DNA from: Nitrospirota bacterium
GTDB lineage: Bacteria; Nitrospirota; JACRHJ01
DNA: 7,075 nt
Assembly: GCA_021785055.1 (NCBI GenBank)
Contig: JAJYGS010000048.1
Location: forward strand, 1-7,075
Direction: 5' to 3'
Within the stretch, counting starts at the first letter, position 1, and each line of letters starts with the position of its first letter. Below the pieces are notes generated by a model. That model worked only from the letters and a program-made list of their open reading frames with translations. It was not told where the DNA came from and did not search any database. Position numbers and translations under genes: made by a program. Positions 5,507 through 7,075 of this stretch are shown piece by piece.

Positions 5507-6824
5507 ACGCAAGCCTGTCGATTTCCTCCCGCGTCCGCTTCTCGGTAACAGCGATGAGCGTCTTTCCCCGAAGCTCCGGATAATAATCGCCAATATCCAG
5601 TCCGCCGATAATTTTATCCTTTAAAAGCCGTTTGTTCAACGCTTTAATATCCTTGCAGGCAACGACGAATTCCTTGAAGAACGGCGCATTGAAAGGCGGC
5701 TTTATCCCCTTCTTCTTAAGTTCGTCCATGGCGTAGTGGGACTTTTGAAGGCAAAGGGACGCAACATCTCTCAAGCCGCGCCAACCCATGGTCGAAAGAT
5801 ACACCGCCGCCGTCAGGGCGACCAGGGCCTCGTTAGTACATATATTGGATGTCGCCCGTTCCCTTTTTATATGTTGTTCCCGCGCCTGAAGGGTCAGGAC
5901 ATATCCGCGCCTCCCGCGCCTGTCTTTTGTCTCGCCGACTATCCTTCCCGGCATTTGCCGGATAAAGTCCTCCCTGCACGCGAATATGCCGAGATACGGC
6001 CCGCCGAAGGACATTGATTTACCCAAGCCCTGCCCCTCTCCGACGACAATGTCGGCCCCCAACTCTCCGGGACTTTTCAGGATTCCCAGGGCAATCGGGT
6101 CCACAACGGCAACAAGGAGCGCTCCCCGCTCGTGTGCGGCCTGGGCGGCGGTTTTTAAGTCTTCGATGCAGCCGAAGAAATTCGGATATTGTATTATCAC
6201 GGCGGCGGTGGAAGTCCCGATGTCCTGGGCAAGGGCCTGCATGTCAGTCGTCCCGGACACGGCGTCGTATGGTATCTCCACTACCGGAGACTTGACTCCC
6301 CGCATGTAGGTCTTCAGCGTCTGCCGGTAGTTTGGATGCACCGCCCTGGATACGGCAACCTCATGCCTCTTTGTAAGTCTCTGGGCCATCAGCGCAGCCT
6401 CGGCCATGGCGCTTGCCCCGTCGTACATGGAGGCGTTAGCCGCGCCCATGCCGGTCAGCTCGCAGACCATGCTCTGGTATTCAAAGGCCGCCTGGAGAGT
6501 TCCCTGGCTCACCTCCGCCTGATAAGGAGTGTAGGACGTGGCGAACTCGGAGCGGGACGTTATGAACCGGACGGCGGACGGGATGAAGTGGTCGTATGCG
6601 CCGCCGCCAAGGAAACAGGCATATTTCGATGCATCGGCGTTTAGCGAGGCCATCTCCTTAAGCTCGGCCATAAGCTCTATCTCGGAGAGAGCGGGCGGGA
6701 GATTAAGCGGTCCTTTCAGGAGAAGCCCTTCGGGGATTTCCTTTATCAGGTCTTTAAACTCGCGCGCCCCCGCCGCATCGAGCATAAGTCTTTGGTCTTC
6801 CGGCGTATTGGGGATATATCTCAT
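5496..6824 (-). CDS. gcvPA: Glycine dehydrogenase (decarboxylating) subunit 1, P-protein alpha chain
   Basis: GcvPA is the N-terminal half of split glycine decarboxylase. With GcvPB it decarboxylates glycine and passes the aminomethyl group to lipoylated GcvH. The product is 442 aa, normal for the subunit. Family motifs: FLGGGAYDHFIPSAV (71-85), SYTPYQAEVSQGTLQA (97-112), NASMYDGASA (130-139), GEGQGLGKSMSFGGPYLG (262-279) and MPGRIVGETKD (291-301), then YVLTLQAREQHIKRE (308-322) and ATSNICTNEAL (324-334). The PLP-binding lysine is not expected here, since it lies in GcvPB. ATG 6824-6822 overlaps the gcvT stop by 4 nt (ATGA) and has no clear Shine-Dalgarno, so it is probably translated by reinitiation after gcvT. 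The last residues, LLF and the stop, fall inside a short palindromic repeat, so the native C-terminus may have been altered by a few residues. gcvPB does not follow; a transporter gene does. Confidence 0.97.
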   Translation of the reverse strand: MRYIPNTPEDQRLMLDAAGAREFKDLIKEIPEGLLLKGPLNLPPALSEIELMAELKEMASLNADASKYACFLGGGAYDHFIPSAVRFITSRSEFATSYTPYQAEVSQGTLQAAFEYQSMVCELTGMGAANASMYDGASAMAEAALMAQRLTKRHEVAVSRAVHPNYRQTLKTYMRGVKSPVVEIPYDAVSGTTDMQALAQDIGTSTAAVIIQYPNFFGCIEDLKTAAQAAHERGALLVAVVDPIALGILKSPGELGADIVVGEGQGLGKSMSFGGPYLGIFACREDFIRQMPGRIVGETKDRRGRRGYVLTLQAREQHIKRERATSNICTNEALVALTAAVYLSTMGWRGLRDVASLCLQKSHYAMDELKKKGIKPPFNAPFFKEFVVACKDIKALNKRLLKDKIIGGLDIGDYYPELRGKTLIAVTEKRTREEIDRLALLF

Positions 6825-7075
6825 TTTGAGGCCGGGCTGCCGGTTGAAGCCGGACTACCGGCTTTTCTGTAGAATGGAAACTCGGCAACTTCCGCCGCGT
6901 GCGCCTTACCGCGTATAATTATCGCGGCGTCGTTTATTCCGGCGGCGGGGATATACGCCATTGCGATGCCTTTATGCAGCGAGGGAGAAAAATTTCCACT
7001 CGTTACGACTCCAATCTCTTTCCCGCCCGAAGTAACCGGACAGCCGCGCCTCGGCACGCCCGGATCGGTCAGGGC
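6821..7075 (-). CDS. gcvT: Aminomethyltransferase (glycine cleavage T-protein), C-terminal part
   Basis: GcvT transfers the methylene group from aminomethyl-GcvH to tetrahydrofolate and releases ammonia. Only the last 84 residues are visible; the gene enters from the right edge with codon 1 of the visible part at 7075. They match the C-terminal barrel domain of GcvT: PRRGCPVTSGGKEIGVVTSGNFSPSLHKGIAMAYI (residues 8-42 of the visible part), then IRGKAHAAEVAEFPFYRK, where family members usually end. The tail adds AGSPASTGSPASK, encoded by an 18-nt tandem duplication. The stop overlaps the gcvPA ATG (ATGA). In many genomes gcvH sits between gcvT and gcvPA; here there is no room for it. The upstream start and the folate-binding N-terminal domain are outside the window. 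Confidence 0.95.
   Translation of the reverse strand, partial: ALTDPGVPRRGCPVTSGGKEIGVVTSGNFSPSLHKGIAMAYIPAAGINDAAIIIRGKAHAAEVAEFPFYRKAGSPASTGSPASK
6831..6866 (-). repeat. 18-nt tandem duplication in the 3' end of gcvT
   Basis: Two adjacent 18-nt units, 6848-6831 and 6866-6849 on the minus strand, differ at a few positions and encode the hexapeptides TGSPAS and AGSPAS. The distal unit also contains a perfect 7-bp inverted repeat, AAGCCGG/CCGGCTT, with a 4-nt loop (6847-6864). The array lies between the usual end of GcvT and the gcvPA start. It is probably a replication-slippage product tolerated because it is in frame. Confidence 0.7.

Noticed and set aside
6847..6868. Plus-strand intrinsic terminator (7-bp stem followed by TTTT)
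   Set aside because: No plus-strand gene ends here, and the stem is better explained by the tandem duplication inside gcvT.

Overview
All recognisable genes in this window lie on the minus strand, so transcription runs from the right edge to the left. GC content looks moderately high by eye, and ATA (Ile) and AGG (Arg) codons are common. The split glycine decarboxylase P-protein (GcvPA as a separate subunit), the ribH-nusB pair and the purB-purC order are seen in several anaerobic or environmental bacterial lineages, such as Desulfobacterota, Nitrospirota, Omnitrophota and Firmicutes-like groups. The sequence alone does not allow a firm phylum call. The proteins are ordinary bacterial housekeeping enzymes, and no phage, CRISPR, plasmid or toxin genes are visible.

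In transcription order there are three blocks. (1) Right side, 7075-5496: the 3' end of gcvT (T-protein of the glycine cleavage system) overlaps the start of gcvPA (P-protein subunit 1) by 4 nt. The usual partners gcvH and gcvPB are not in the expected places. A pair of short palindromic repeats follows and supplies the gcvPA stop codon. (2) Middle, 5411-3801: a single gene for a Na+/phosphate cotransporter-type membrane protein with a C-terminal PhoU-like domain, followed by a possible weak terminator. (3) Left side, 3759-1: a near-consensus sigma-70-type promoter (TTTACA, 17 nt, TATAAT) drives ribBA, ribH, nusB, purB and purC. The last gene runs off the left edge.

The left operon joins the first committed riboflavin steps (RibBA consumes GTP and ribulose 5-phosphate; RibH makes the lumazine) to two purine enzymes (PurB, PurC) on the route that supplies that GTP, with the antitermination factor NusB between them. 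Spacings are tight: 66 nt between ribBA and ribH, 8 nt between ribH and nusB, a TGATG overlap between nusB and purB, and 20 nt between purB and purC. The predicted ribBA leader is only about 35 nt, too short for an FMN riboswitch.

I found no undescribed multi-gene system. The points most worth a second look are the two hairpin repeats with GNA-type loops downstream of gcvPA, the 18-nt tandem duplication that extends the GcvT tail, and the incomplete gcv gene set. No gene-free stretch exceeds 112 nt.
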